Shown in pieces: positions 1 to 9,509 of a stretch of DNA of 46,648 nucleotides. Each line of letters opens with the position of its first letter. Positions within the stretch are counted from its first letter, which is position 1. The notes under the pieces are model-generated. The model saw nothing but the letters and a program-made list of their open reading frames with translations. It did not search any database and was not told where the DNA came from. Position numbers and translations under genes: made by a program. The stretch is taken from contig JADNRV010000359.1 of NCBI GenBank assembly GCA_015499995.1, positions 1 to 46,648 on the forward strand, given 5' to 3'. Source of the stretch: Flammula alnicola. Lineage: Eukaryota; Basidiomycota; Agaricomycetes; Agaricales; Strophariaceae.

Positions 1-541
1 TCCCAATTTACTTGGCTCCAACTTCTTGGAGTTAGAGGATCTAAAGGGTAATCCTCTCCGTCCGACCCCCGTTCGTGGCGGGCCGTGGCTTGAAGTGGGC
101 GGCCGCAACTCTCAGTTGTTCGCCCGCATGTGCCGTGTAATAACGAATCATGCTCCGATCGGCTCGTACTACGAGCGGTTCAAAATCGACGATCCACTTG
201 CTCTCGGTTGTGCGTGTGGGGTATATCCTCAGACGCGCGACCATCTCTTTGGGTGCCCGAAGTTCCCGATGCTACCTCACAGGGCCCCGCACTTAGTGTG
301 GGGTCTTGAGAAATTTTTGACTGACAACGTTACGGCGTTTGCTTTCAACCGGCCCCAGCCAGAGTCGGATGAGGGACTCTGGATGGGGGTGATCCTAGGT
401 GTCGTTGGGGCCTTGGCCCAAGACCTAGTGCCCAAAGGTGTTTCCATTATGGTGTGATAAATCCCGCGAGGGCCGCAGCTGTGTTCGTTGCATGGCTTCG
501 CTTGTGACTCTCTGAGTCTATGGCACGCATCACTTGGAGGA

Positions 542-543
<2 letters not shown>
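1..543 (+). mobile_element. LINE copy A, 3' part (first segment, 5' cut by window edge)
   Basis: This is the 3' end of a non-LTR retrotransposon read on the + strand. Bases 26-457 encode the last part of ORF2 with the C-terminal knuckle (CACGVYPQTRDHLFGC, a C-x-C...H-x4-C pattern typical of LINE ORF2 C-termini). The 3' UTR begins near 452. In this copy the reading frame runs about 30 codons past the point where copies B, C and E stop. The sequence breaks off at 543 because copy F is inserted there, and resumes at 2126 after a 15-bp target duplication (ATCACTTGGAGGACC at 529-543 and 2111-2125). Confidence 0.85.
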
Positions 544-587
<44 letters not shown>

Positions 588-2110
588 ACAGTTTATATTC
601 CGGGGCACGAAAGCAGTCCGGTCTCTAACTAATACAAACGAAGGCGGTATACTACGCGTGCAAAAGAAAGAAGTTGGCTCGACGGCGAGCATGCGACGCG
701 CGCGAGCGCGGCGCGGGTGAGACGGCGCAGCCGCCTGAGACCCAGATAGGTAGTCTCGCAACTACAGATTGTCCGACGTTGCGGCGTTGTTAACGCTACC
801 GCACGAATGGCAGATAGGAGTATTGGGATGGGAAGAGGGGTCACCCGAAAGCGAAGAGAGCCTGCCAGACCCTCCCACTAGTACCTACCACCCTTTATGA
901 TATACCTTAAACAAATGCCAGCACAGTCATCTGTATCCTCCCAAGTGTAGTTATGAAATGAAATGCCCTAGACAAATGAAATGAAATATATTTCATTTCT
1001 TTCCAGAGAATATATCATAACTGGTAGGAAGATATTTCATAACTGTCTAGCTACTTATTTTATATCTATGTGGCAACTTTTTCATAACTTTTTCTTGCAA
1101 TATTTCATAACTTCCTGGTTATTTCATTTCATATCTATAGGACAACTTTTTCATAATTCCCTATCAGTCTATTTTATTTATCATAGATAATTAAATACTT
1201 TATAGATCATGTGACTGGATTATGTAATTGATGGGAAAACTTAGAAATTGCCTTTTTCTTGCTCCTCCACCCATACTCTTATCAGATTATGGCCTCAAAT
1301 TGAAAGTTATTTAAAAATTAGTCCAGCACCCCCTGCAGACAAGTGCAGACAATATTGCATTAATTTAGCCATTAAAACATGCTTATTTTACTTAATTAAT
1401 AATGTAATCAGTTGTCTGGAAATAATAAAATAGACATAGGGAATTATGAAAAAGTTGTCCTATAGATATGAAATGAAATAACCAGGAAGTTATGAAATAT
1501 TGCAAGAAAAAGTTATGAAAAAGTCACCACATAGATATAAAATAAGTAGCTAGACAGTTATGAAATATCTCCATACCAGTTATGATATATTCTCTGGTAA
1601 GAAATGAAACATATTTCATTTTATTTGTCTAGGCATTTCATTTCATAACTACACTTGGGAGGATACAGATGACTGTGCTGGCATTTGTTTAAGATTTATC
1701 ATATAAATGGTAGGTACCACTCACCCTCCCCGGTTCAACGGTAAAATTAACGTTGTAATAGCTAAGCAGGAGCCGAAGCCCCCACCGCCGTCCACCGAAC
1801 TGGGTCCTCCGTCAGCGGCGCATGACACCGGCTCAGAGAGTCGACGCCACCGGCCCTGGGACGACCAGAGCCCTAGGCACTTGCGGAACTTCGCCGCCGC
1901 CAAACGGAAACACATCACGGGTAGTCGAGTAGATTTGACCGTGGCCCACTCCGCGATCAGGATCGCCCCCCTCCCAGAGTCCCTCATCCGACTCCAGCTG
2001 GGTGCCGGGAGAAGGAGAACACCGTAGGGTGCTCCAACAAATAAGTCGCCAGCTCCGAAACGAGTTTCGGCTTCCGGCGAGTCCAAGGCTGTTTTTTGCA
2101 CTTGAAAATA
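544..2110 (-). mobile_element. LINE copy F, 5'-truncated, inserted in copy A
   Basis: The poly(T) run at 544-581 is the poly(A) tail of a minus-strand LINE, followed by the family 3' terminus (AAATCAACA...). Its 3' UTR is nearly identical to that of copy E at 16605-16900. The copy ends at 2110 inside the ORF2 C-terminal knuckle region, matching copy E up to about 17275. It is flanked by the perfect 15-bp duplication ATCACTTGGAGGACC, so it is a 5'-truncated insertion made by target-primed reverse transcription. It is interrupted by the MITE at 877-1722. No intact ORF remains. Confidence 0.9.
877..1722. mobile_element. MITE / foldback element with 288-bp terminal inverted repeats
   Basis: A non-coding, AT-rich element of about 846 bp. 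The left arm (877-1164) and right arm (1436-1722) are near-perfect reverse complements; only the outermost 4-5 bases differ. The 271-bp core has no ORF of note. The arms carry many copies of the short motif TTTCATAAC and runs of ATTTCATTTC. An 8-bp duplication, ACCCTCCC, flanks it (869-876 and 1723-1730). Comparison with copy E at 16878-16905 shows the uninterrupted target, so both ends are well supported. An 8-bp duplication fits hAT-type mobilisation, but the termini are not a clear hAT match, so the superfamily is an inference. Confidence 0.88.
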
Positions 2111-2125
2111 ATCACTTGGAGGACC

Positions 2126-2474
2126 CGCCATGGTGTAACGACAACGTCGAGTTTGCCAACGAAGTGGGGAGAGCCGGGCAAGCTCTGACTTCATCTGAGT
2201 GACCCCCTTGTCCACCCTTTTAATCCACATCTACCTTACGTTCGGTAGCGTTAACAACACCGCGCGTTTGTATTTCCTGGGCTGCGAGGTCCGTCATTTG
2301 GGTTTCAGGCTGCTGCGCAGTCTCGCCCGCGTCGCGCTCGCGTGCGCTGCACGCTCCCCTGCGAGCGACCAATTTCTTTCTTCTGCATTGGGTATTGTAG
2401 CGTACTCGTTTGTATTAGTTAGAGTCCGAGCTGCGTTCGAGTTTCGGAATATAAACTGTTGATTTAAAAAAAAA
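2126..2474 (+). mobile_element. LINE copy A, 3' UTR and short A tail (second segment)
   Basis: This continues copy A after the insertion of copy F. It matches the tail of the giant SINE (5107-5450) base for base over long stretches, ending GTTGATTT followed by nine A. It abuts the 3' end of copy B directly, so A most likely inserted into B's tail. The left flank needed to prove this lies outside the window. Confidence 0.85.
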
Positions 2475-2830
2475 TCAACAATTTATATACCGGTGCACGA
2501 ACGCAGTCTGGACCCTATCTAATACAAGCGACTACGCTACAATACCCAAAGCAAAAGAAAGGAGTTGTTTGCTCACAGGGGAGCATGTGGTGTGCGCGAG
2601 CGCGACATGGGCGAGACTGCGCAGCAGCCTGAAACCCAAATAGCGGACCTCGCAGCCCAGAAAATACAAACGTGCGGCGTTGTCAATGCTACAAAATGTA
2701 AGGTAGATATGGATTAAAAGGGTGGACAGGGGGGTCACCCAGATGAAGTCAGAGCTTGCCCGGCTCTCCCCACTTCGTTGGCAAACTCGACGTTGTCGTT
2801 ACACTATGGCGGGTCCTCCAGAAGATGTGT
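2126..2830. repeat. tail-to-tail inverted repeat of two LINE 3' UTRs
   Basis: The 3' UTR of copy A (+, to about 2474) and that of copy B (-, from about 2475) meet end to end. They form a near-perfect palindrome with arms of about 345 bp and almost no spacer (the centre reads GTTGATTTAAAAAAAAATCAAC across 2458-2479). A transcript crossing it would fold into a long hairpin. Confidence 0.85.
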
Positions 2831-3803
2831 GCAATAGACTCAGAGAGTCACAAGTGAAGCCATGCAACGAACACAGCCGCAGCCCTCGCAGGATTTATCA
2901 CACCAAACTGAAAACACCTGCAGGCACTAAGTCTTGGGCCAAGGCCCCAACCGCACCCAGGATTGCCCCCCATCCAGAGTCCCTCATCCGACTCCAGCCT
3001 GAGGCCGATTGAATGCAAACGCACTAGGGTTGTCGCTCAAAAACTTCTCAAGACCCCACACTAGGTATGGGGCCCTGTGAGGTAGCATCAAGAGCTTGGG
3101 GCACTTGAAAATATGTGCACGAGTCTGTGGATATTTCCCGCACATGCACCTGAGAGCCAACGGGTCGTCAATTTTGAACCGCTCGTAGTATGAGCCGATC
3201 AGAGCATGATTCGTTATTACGCGGCACATGCGGGCGAACAACTGAGAGTTGCGGCCGCCGACTTCTAGCCACAGACCTCCACGAACAGGGGTGGGCCGGA
3301 GAGGATTACCCTTTAGATCCTCTAGTTCCAGGAAATTGGAACCTAACATGTGGGGGACCTCATCGATCTCTGTTGACCAAGCCTTCCGCGCTACCTGATC
3401 AGCCTGTGCTCTGAGCCAATCAGTAGATAGAGGGGTATCCGGGGTGACATGCACCCCAGGAAATCCCAGAACGAGGTCATGAGCCTCTTGGTGAATGTCC
3501 CACTCCATATTGGAGGGAGACTCTGCAAAAATGACTTTACAGTTTCCCCTCCCCTGGAACCATCATTCAATTGTCCAACACACTACCAGAGAGGAGCCCT
3601 GATGAGAATGCGGGGACGGATCAACGGACAAATGAGCAGCATGCATCGAATCTGTGAAAATAACTATCTTGGTGACATCTCCAAATGCGACCATAGCGGA
3701 GATGGCCACCGAGATGGCATCGAGCTCAGCATCTGTGCTAATAGCCCGACCAGAAGAGTGACACCTGGCAAGCACCAGAGCACCCTGCTGTTTAGGGGCG
3801 TGG

Positions 3804-3873
3804 TGGCTTAGCGGTTACTGCGTTGCCCTTAAGGGTGGCTGTGCACCATCCGAGAGGTTGTGGGTTCGATTCC
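3804..3873 (+). promoter_or_regulatory. RNA polymerase III internal promoter (A and B boxes) of the SINE
   Basis: Box A TGGCTTAGCGG (3804-3814) fits the consensus TRGCNNAGYNGG closely. Box B GGTTCGATTCC (3863-3873) matches GGTTCGANTCC exactly. The 48-bp spacing is normal for a tRNA with a long variable arm. The T stem can still pair (GTGGG/CCTGC), but the acceptor and anticodon stems are degenerate, so I do not assign an isotype. Confidence 0.8.
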
Positions 3874-4751
3874 TGCACATAGCAAGTACCATAAGCTTGT
3901 GACCTGAGTTCCATTCCGTGGAATGCTGATGTAATTCGTCTGCCGCTGGGCGCGTTGTCGGTGTATCGTGGTCTAAGGGGCCTGGGCGGACCACTGCGGT
4001 CCCCTTTGGGTGACATGGGGGCATACTTTGGAGCTGGCGTAAATCGTCCGCCATGTTGTGGGGCGTAGCAGGTGCACCGTGGGACGGTCTCCTCGCTGTA
4101 GGGAGCAATGGCCTAAGGGCCGCCGCAGGGGTTGGGCGCGATGAACACCATGTGGGAGGCCAGTGGGCTGTGGTGGGAGTGTCCGGGGTCCAAACGATTC
4201 CGCGGAATGCTGACTAAGGTTGAGCACCAAGGATAGTACCCCGCAAGGGGCCGAAAGGATAGGACACGATAAGATATTGGGTATAGGCCTGAGAACCATC
4301 CGACCCGGGCTAGGCTCCCCGTGAGGGACCTCAGCCGAAACCCGGGACAGGACACCCGACGCTGGGAATTATGTGGACCCAGTCGTTAGTAGGAGTCTGT
4401 TCTCCCCGGCCGCACAGCCGGGGCGCCTCCTGCAAGACAGAGACTCTGGACATACTGGGGATCCGTGCCGCCATTGCATGTGGGAGGCCTGTGGGCTGTG
4501 CGACATAGGTGTAAACGAACCGTATGCTGGGGGACGGGAAGGTACGGCCAGGGTAGCGCCCGGTGTCGGCTGGGCCGTAGCAGGCTGAGGTAGTCCCTCT
4601 AACCTGGCTCGAGAGATCTATATCCTCTGTCGGTCCGACCCGGTATAATAGACCGTGTTCGGGCTTAAGTTGAAGCCGGGGTGTTGGCGCGCAATCGCGG
4701 GTAATCTGAAAGAAGGCAGTCAGGCCGAGTTCAGTTACCCATATGGGAGGT

Positions 4752-4829
4752 GCAAAGCCGTAGCTCGAGACGTAAATCGACCCTGGCCCTAGGGCAAAGC
4801 CGTAGCTTGGGTGTAAGCCGACCCTGGTG
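4752..4829 (+). repeat. two tandem copies of a 42-bp unit in the SINE body
   Basis: Both units start GCAAAGCCGTAGCT and share GACCCTGG near their ends. They begin at 4752 and 4794. The second copy is diverged. Confidence 0.7.
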
Positions 4830-5438
4830 CCGTGTAAGACGCCCCTAAAAAAGGAGCAGCACCATATAGGAAGGCTTTCTGAGTGAAGGTCGACCGACTG
4901 GGCGGAGTTCGACGGATAAAGCTGGTCGTTGGTTGAGTAAGCGGGGTTCTAATCCCCGCCGAAATCCCGAGGTTCGCGCCAATAGGGCTCCCCGCAAGGG
5001 GGGCCCTAAACTTCGGTGATAAATCCCGCGAGGGCCGCAGCCGTGTTCGTTGCATGGCTTCGCTTGTGACTCTCTGAGTCTATGGCACGCATCATTTGGA
5101 GGACCCGCCATGGTGTAACGACAACGTCGAGTTTGCCAACGAAGTGGGGAGAGCCGGGCAAGCTCTGACTTCATCTGGGTGACCCCCCTGTCCACCCTTT
5201 AATCCATATTTACCTTACGTTCGGTAGCGTTAACAACGCTGCGCGTTTGTATTTCCTGGGCTGCGAGGTCCGTCATTTGGGTTTCAGGCTGCTGCGCAGT
5301 CTCGCCCGCGTCGCGCTCGCGCGCGCCGCACGCTCCCCTGCGAGCGACCAATTTCTTTCTTTTGCATTGGGTATTGTAGCGTACTCGTTTGTATTAGTTA
5401 GAGTCCGAGCTGCGATCGTGCTTCGGAATAAAAATTGT

Positions 5439-5475
<37 letters not shown>

Positions 5476-6440
5476 CACCCTGCTGTTTAATAACAATGCC
5501 GTTGGCGGCTTGCCAGGGCCCCGGAGGGACCGAGCCGTCGACACCAGCATATGCAGTTCCTGGCTCATCGTCACACTTCTCGATGAGTTTGTCCAGTACG
5601 ATCTTCCATGCAGCATCAGGGTCTTCAGCCCTGCTGATACGCGGCTTAGCCATCCATGTAAATCGGCTCGCATGCCTATCCATGAGACGATATCCAGGCC
5701 TAGCCTCTGGAGCAAAAGGCTCCATAGGCTCCAAGCCAGAGGGGTGGAATAGTGCGTTCCTCATAAGTCCACCCCACACCTTAGAATGGTGCCGTTCGGT
5801 CATGTGTTCGATAGCTAACTTGTGTGGAGTAGCTTTCTTAATAAGAGGACCCGCCATAAATGACCGGACCAGGTGGGTATCAGACAAGACTGAAATCCAG
5901 GCAATGGCCCTAGAATTCAGCCTATCCAAAAGTAAGTGCATGGGTAAGAGGCCCACAAGGGCCTCAACTCCATACGAGGGGGAGGTGCGAAAGCACCCCG
6001 TGATCCAAAGACCAGCTCTATGCTGGACATTCGTGAGTTGAGCAATAAGGCCCTTAACGCGAGCCTTTTGGAAGTACCACATGTGGTACCCATAGGTAAT
6101 TATGGGGATGACACAGGTGCAGTAGAGGAGGCGCTTCTGAAGCAGCATCAACCCTCTGGTAGAAGATCCAAGCATCTTCATCGCCACAACGGACGTGAAA
6201 CCCTTGGTGGAGTAATACCAAACATGCTCCTTAAAAGTGAGCTTGCGGTCGAAATAAAACCCAAGATACTGCCAAAACGGCTTTGGCTTGAGCCACTTGC
6301 CCCCAGTGTAGGGTTCTTCATCCAAATCAATGGCAGGATTATAAACTGAAGCAGTGTTATCGAAGTGGAAAATCTCCGACTTCGCGTGCTCCAGAGCAAG
6401 AGCGAACTTCATCTCCTCCTTATTCGGTAACCACTTCAAG

Positions 6441-6748
6441 CGACTGTGGGAATTCTACTCAGCAACACCAACATCGACCTCCACAGCTCCTCCTCGTTGA
6501 GCGCTCCTGAGCGCTACCTTACCAATCAAAAGATAAACACCCAATGGCCCCCAAACCCGGGCCTGGCGCCGATCTGCCCAGCGGATCTCACGCTACGGAC
6601 AAGTTGACTACCACGTTGCCCCTGTGGCTGTTAAAGGTGGCGAGTGCAGGAACGTGTGAGGCAACTGTGTGCCAAGTATGAGCAACTCGAAGCGAGGGAC
6701 AGAGGAGCTATAGCAAGCTGAAGTCCAGAGTGAGTAACTAGTTATTTG
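6441..6748. other. unassigned spacer between LINE copies B and C
   Basis: About 300 bp that match no other copy in the window. A short + frame from ATG 6544 (begins MAPKPGPGADLPSG) stops after 45 codons. It could be the start of another element's ORF1, but nothing diagnostic is visible. Confidence 0.3.
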
Positions 6749-8914
6749 TTTTTTTTTTTTTTTAAATCAACAATTTATAAAACCGGTGCACGATAGCAGT
6801 CTGGCTGTCTAACTAATACAATTGTATGCTGCACTACAACTACAAAAGAAAGACTGCGCAGCAGCCTGAAATCCAAATTATGGGCCTTGCAGCCCAGGTG
6901 GGCCGCTGTTGCAGTGTTGTTAACGCTACCGCACGTATGGCAGATAAGGAGTATTGGGGAGACAGGGAGGTCACCCAGATCTGAGAAGAGCCTGCCAGGC
7001 CCTCCCCGATTCACCGGTAAAATCTACGTGGTCATAGCTAAGCAGAGGCCGAAACCCCCACCGCCGTCGACCAGGTCGGGTCCTCTGCAAACAGCACATG
7101 ACACCGGCTCAGAGAGTCAACACCACTGGCCCTGGAACGACCAGGGCCCTAGGCACTTGCGGAACTTTGCTGCTGAATGACAGAAACTTGCTGTGGGCAG
7201 CAGGACGCTTTAACCGCAGCCCCACTCGAACCCAGGATCGCCCCCCATCTGAAGTCCCTCATCCGACTCCAGCTGGAGGCCGGTTGAAAGCAAACACATT
7301 CACATTGTCTTCCAGGAATTTCACAAGACCCCACACTAGGTGCGGCGCCCTGTGAGGCAGCATCGGGAACTTGGGGCACCCAAAAAGATGAGTGCACATT
7401 TGAGGATAAACCCCGCACGTACACCTGAGGGCCAATGGGTCGTCGATTCTGAACCACTCGTAATACGAGCTGATCGGAGCATGAGTCTTTATCACACGGC
7501 ACATGCAGGCGAACAACTGAGAGTTGCGACCACCCGATTCAAGCCACGGCCCACCACGAACGGGGGTCGGACGGAGAGGATTACCCTTTAGATCCTCCAG
7601 TTCCAGGAAGTTGGAACCAAGTAAGAAATGCTGCTCATTAACTGATGACAGCCCTCGCAGTTTGGTCAGCCTTGGCTTTGAGCCAGGTGATTGACAGAGG
7701 AGCATCCGGGGTGACATGCACCCCTGGAAACCCTGCAACGAGGTCATGAGCCTCTTGGTGAACGCCCCACTCCATGTCGGAGGGAGACTCTGCAAAAACG
7801 ACTTTACGGTTACCGCCACCGTGGAACCATCATTCAAGTGTCCGACAGATGCTCAGGGACGAAGCCTGATTCGAATGTGGGGAAGGGTCCACTGATAGGC
7901 ACGCAGCATGCATCGCATCAGTGAATATGACAATACGTGTGACATCTCCGAATGCAACAGCGGCGGAGATGGCAATCACGATGGCGGCGAGCTCAGTATC
8001 AGTGCTGATAGCACACCCAGTAGAGTGGCACCTGAATAAGACCTGTGCCCCCTGCCACTTAAGTACAACACCAGTAGCTGCCTGCCAGGGCCCCGGGGGG
8101 ACCGAGACATCGACTCCAGCGTAGATGGTGCCTGGTTTGTCATCGCACTTCTCGATGAGCTTATCCAGTATGATTTTCCAAGCCGCCTCAGGGTCTGCAG
8201 CCCCGGAGCGAGTTGGGTAGTTAAGAAACTTGAACCAGCTCGCATGCCGATCCATGAGACAATGACCAGGCCTGGCATCTGGAGCAAATGGCTCCAGAGT
8301 CTCCAGACCAGATGGGTGAAACAGTGCGTTCCCTATAAGTCCGCTGGTCACTTTATGACAGTGATCGACAGGGATATGTTCGATGGCCCTCCAATGAGGG
8401 ATGGCCTTCTTCAGGAGAGGGCCCGCCATAAAAGAGCGGACCGGGTGTGTGTCAGACAGAACCGAAATCCGGGCAATGGCCCTGGAATTCAACCTATCCA
8501 AGAGTATGGGGATGGGAAGGAGGCCCGCAAGAGCCTCAACGCCACCCGAGGATGAGGTGCGGAAGCACCCAGTGATCCAAAGTCCAGCCTTACGCTGGAC
8601 GTTAGTGAGTTGTGCCATTAGGCCCTTACAACAGGCCTTACGGAAGTACCACATGCGATACCCATATGTAATTATGAGAATAACGCACGTACGGTAAAGG
8701 AGACACTTCTGGATGGGCATCAGGCCCTAGTAGAAGATCCAAGCATTTTCATTGAAACAACTGATGTAAAATCCTTGGTCGAGTAGTAGTGCACATGCTT
8801 ATTAAATGAGAGCTTGCGGTCAAAATAGAACCCCAAATATCGCCAAAACGGCTTAGGTTGGAGCGGGGTGTCTGCAGTGTAGGGCGCTTCGCCCAGATCA
8901 ATGCTTGGATTATA
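6749..8914 (-). pseudogene. LINE copy C, 5'-truncated
   Basis: The poly(T) at 6749-6763 is the A tail, followed by a 3' UTR diverged from those of A, B, E and F. ORF2 fragments run from 8720 down to 7259. They cover the RT connector (CVILIITYGYRMWYF, ALAGLLPIPILLDRLNSR), RNase H (STDTELAAIVIAISAAVAFGD, IFTDAMHAA) and the knuckle CTCGVYPQMCTHLFGC. A frameshift near 7830 separates two overlapping frames, and further decay upstream of 8720 ends the frame. Homology with copy E stops at 8914. No target duplication was found. Confidence 0.82.
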
Positions 8915-9152
8915 CCTCTACTTAGAGGTGGCCACTCACCAAGGCTCCTTCTCTAATTAGAGGCGTCTGGTGGAAGCTATAGGTGGCTGTATCGTCGCTT
9001 TCTGGCTTCTTGGACCATCAATTAAGCAGCCATGCTTTTCCACCCTTCACATATCCTGCATATCCCTTCTTTGTCTTCATGGACTTGTACCACTTGTCTG
9101 TTGTCTGCTGACTCTGGGTGAGCAGCTGTGAGGCAGATGGCTCTGATCCAGT
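8915..9152 (-). other. short coding-like fragment of unknown origin
   Basis: On the minus strand a frame from ATG 9158 runs about 50 codons (begins MAFTGSEPSASQLLTQ, then TTDKWYKSMKTKKGYAGYV) to a stop near 9025. The spacing of T, Y and G resembles the N-terminal SAM-like domain of fungal Crypton-type tyrosine recombinases, but this is only a resemblance. Two palindromes lie at the left end: CCTCTACTTAGAGG (8915-8928) and CTCTAATTAGAG (8951-8962). Confidence 0.3.
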
Positions 9153-9247
9153 GAAAGCCATTGACCCAGCAGGTTTGTCGAAAACATGTGACCTCTGGAA
9201 GACGCCGCAAATGGACTTACGATGTGATTGATGTGTATGTCAGAGGC
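9153..9247. repeat. left arm of a 95-bp inverted repeat flanking the MULE
   Basis: Reverse complement of 12068-12158, estimated at about 85% identity with small gaps. Read on the minus strand it ends with the start codon of the fragment above. Read at the other arm it ends with an ATG (MAF) inside the LINE D leader. Either these are degenerate transposon TIRs or a shared 5' leader. Confidence 0.65.
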
Positions 9248-9509
9248 TTGATAGAGCCTTTTTTGTATCTTCAATTAAAGAATGTTTGTGATAGTTATTT
9301 AAGTTATGAAAACAGATTATTGAAGGGTAACATCTAGGGAATATATATCTCAAAGGAAATAAATTCAATCATCAGCCCAAAAAAGTTATGGGTGATTTTG
9401 TCTTGGGGTATTTCTGTAATGGGTTGTCTTTTCTGGAAGACATCACTCGTTTGTCACACCCGAGCCTGACACATCCAACACGCCTCAGCTTCTATCTGAC
9501 CCTGCACTT

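Larger units (their letters stand above)
3795..5474 (+). mobile_element. giant tRNA-headed SINE with LINE-derived 3' tail
   Basis: A complete 1,680-bp insertion bounded by the perfect 15-bp duplication GCACCCTGCTGTTTA (3780-3794 and 5475-5489) and ending in 30 A. No long ORF is present. The head (3795-3890) resembles a tRNA gene with Pol III A and B boxes. The body (3890-5014) is unrelated to anything else in the window and contains short internal duplications. From about 5015 to 5444 the sequence is the 3' UTR of the neighbouring LINE family (compare 452-543 plus 2126-2465). The layout (tRNA head, body, LINE tail, poly(A), TSD) is that of a SINE mobilised by a partner LINE. The length is several times that of ordinary SINEs. 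Confidence 0.85.
2475..6440 (-). pseudogene. LINE copy B, ORF2 C-terminal half, split by a SINE
   Basis: A minus-strand LINE copy, 5'-truncated near 6440 in the region following the RT palm. Segment 5490-6440 encodes the RT thumb/connector (FYFDRKLTFKEHV, YYSTKGFTSVVAMKMLGSS) and the start of RNase H (YAGVDGSVPPGPW). The other segment, 2984-3779, supplies the rest of RNase H (STDAELDAI and IFTDSMHAA carry the acidic residues) and the C-terminal knuckle. The reading frame joins exactly if the SINE at 3795-5474 and one copy of its target duplication are removed. A stop and frame change near 3510-3563 show independent decay. The 3' UTR is 2475-2983. Confidence 0.85.

Noticed and set aside
544..720. 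Peptides with long Phe runs, also near 5440 and 16580
   Set aside because: They are translations of the poly(T) tails of minus-strand LINEs.
3795..3890. A functional tRNA gene
   Set aside because: Only the A box, B box and T stem are intact. The acceptor and anticodon stems do not pair, and the sequence is part of a transposed element with target duplications.
6749..8914. A target-site duplication for LINE copy C
   Set aside because: The flanks (before 6749 and after 8914) share no 8-20 bp match that I can see.
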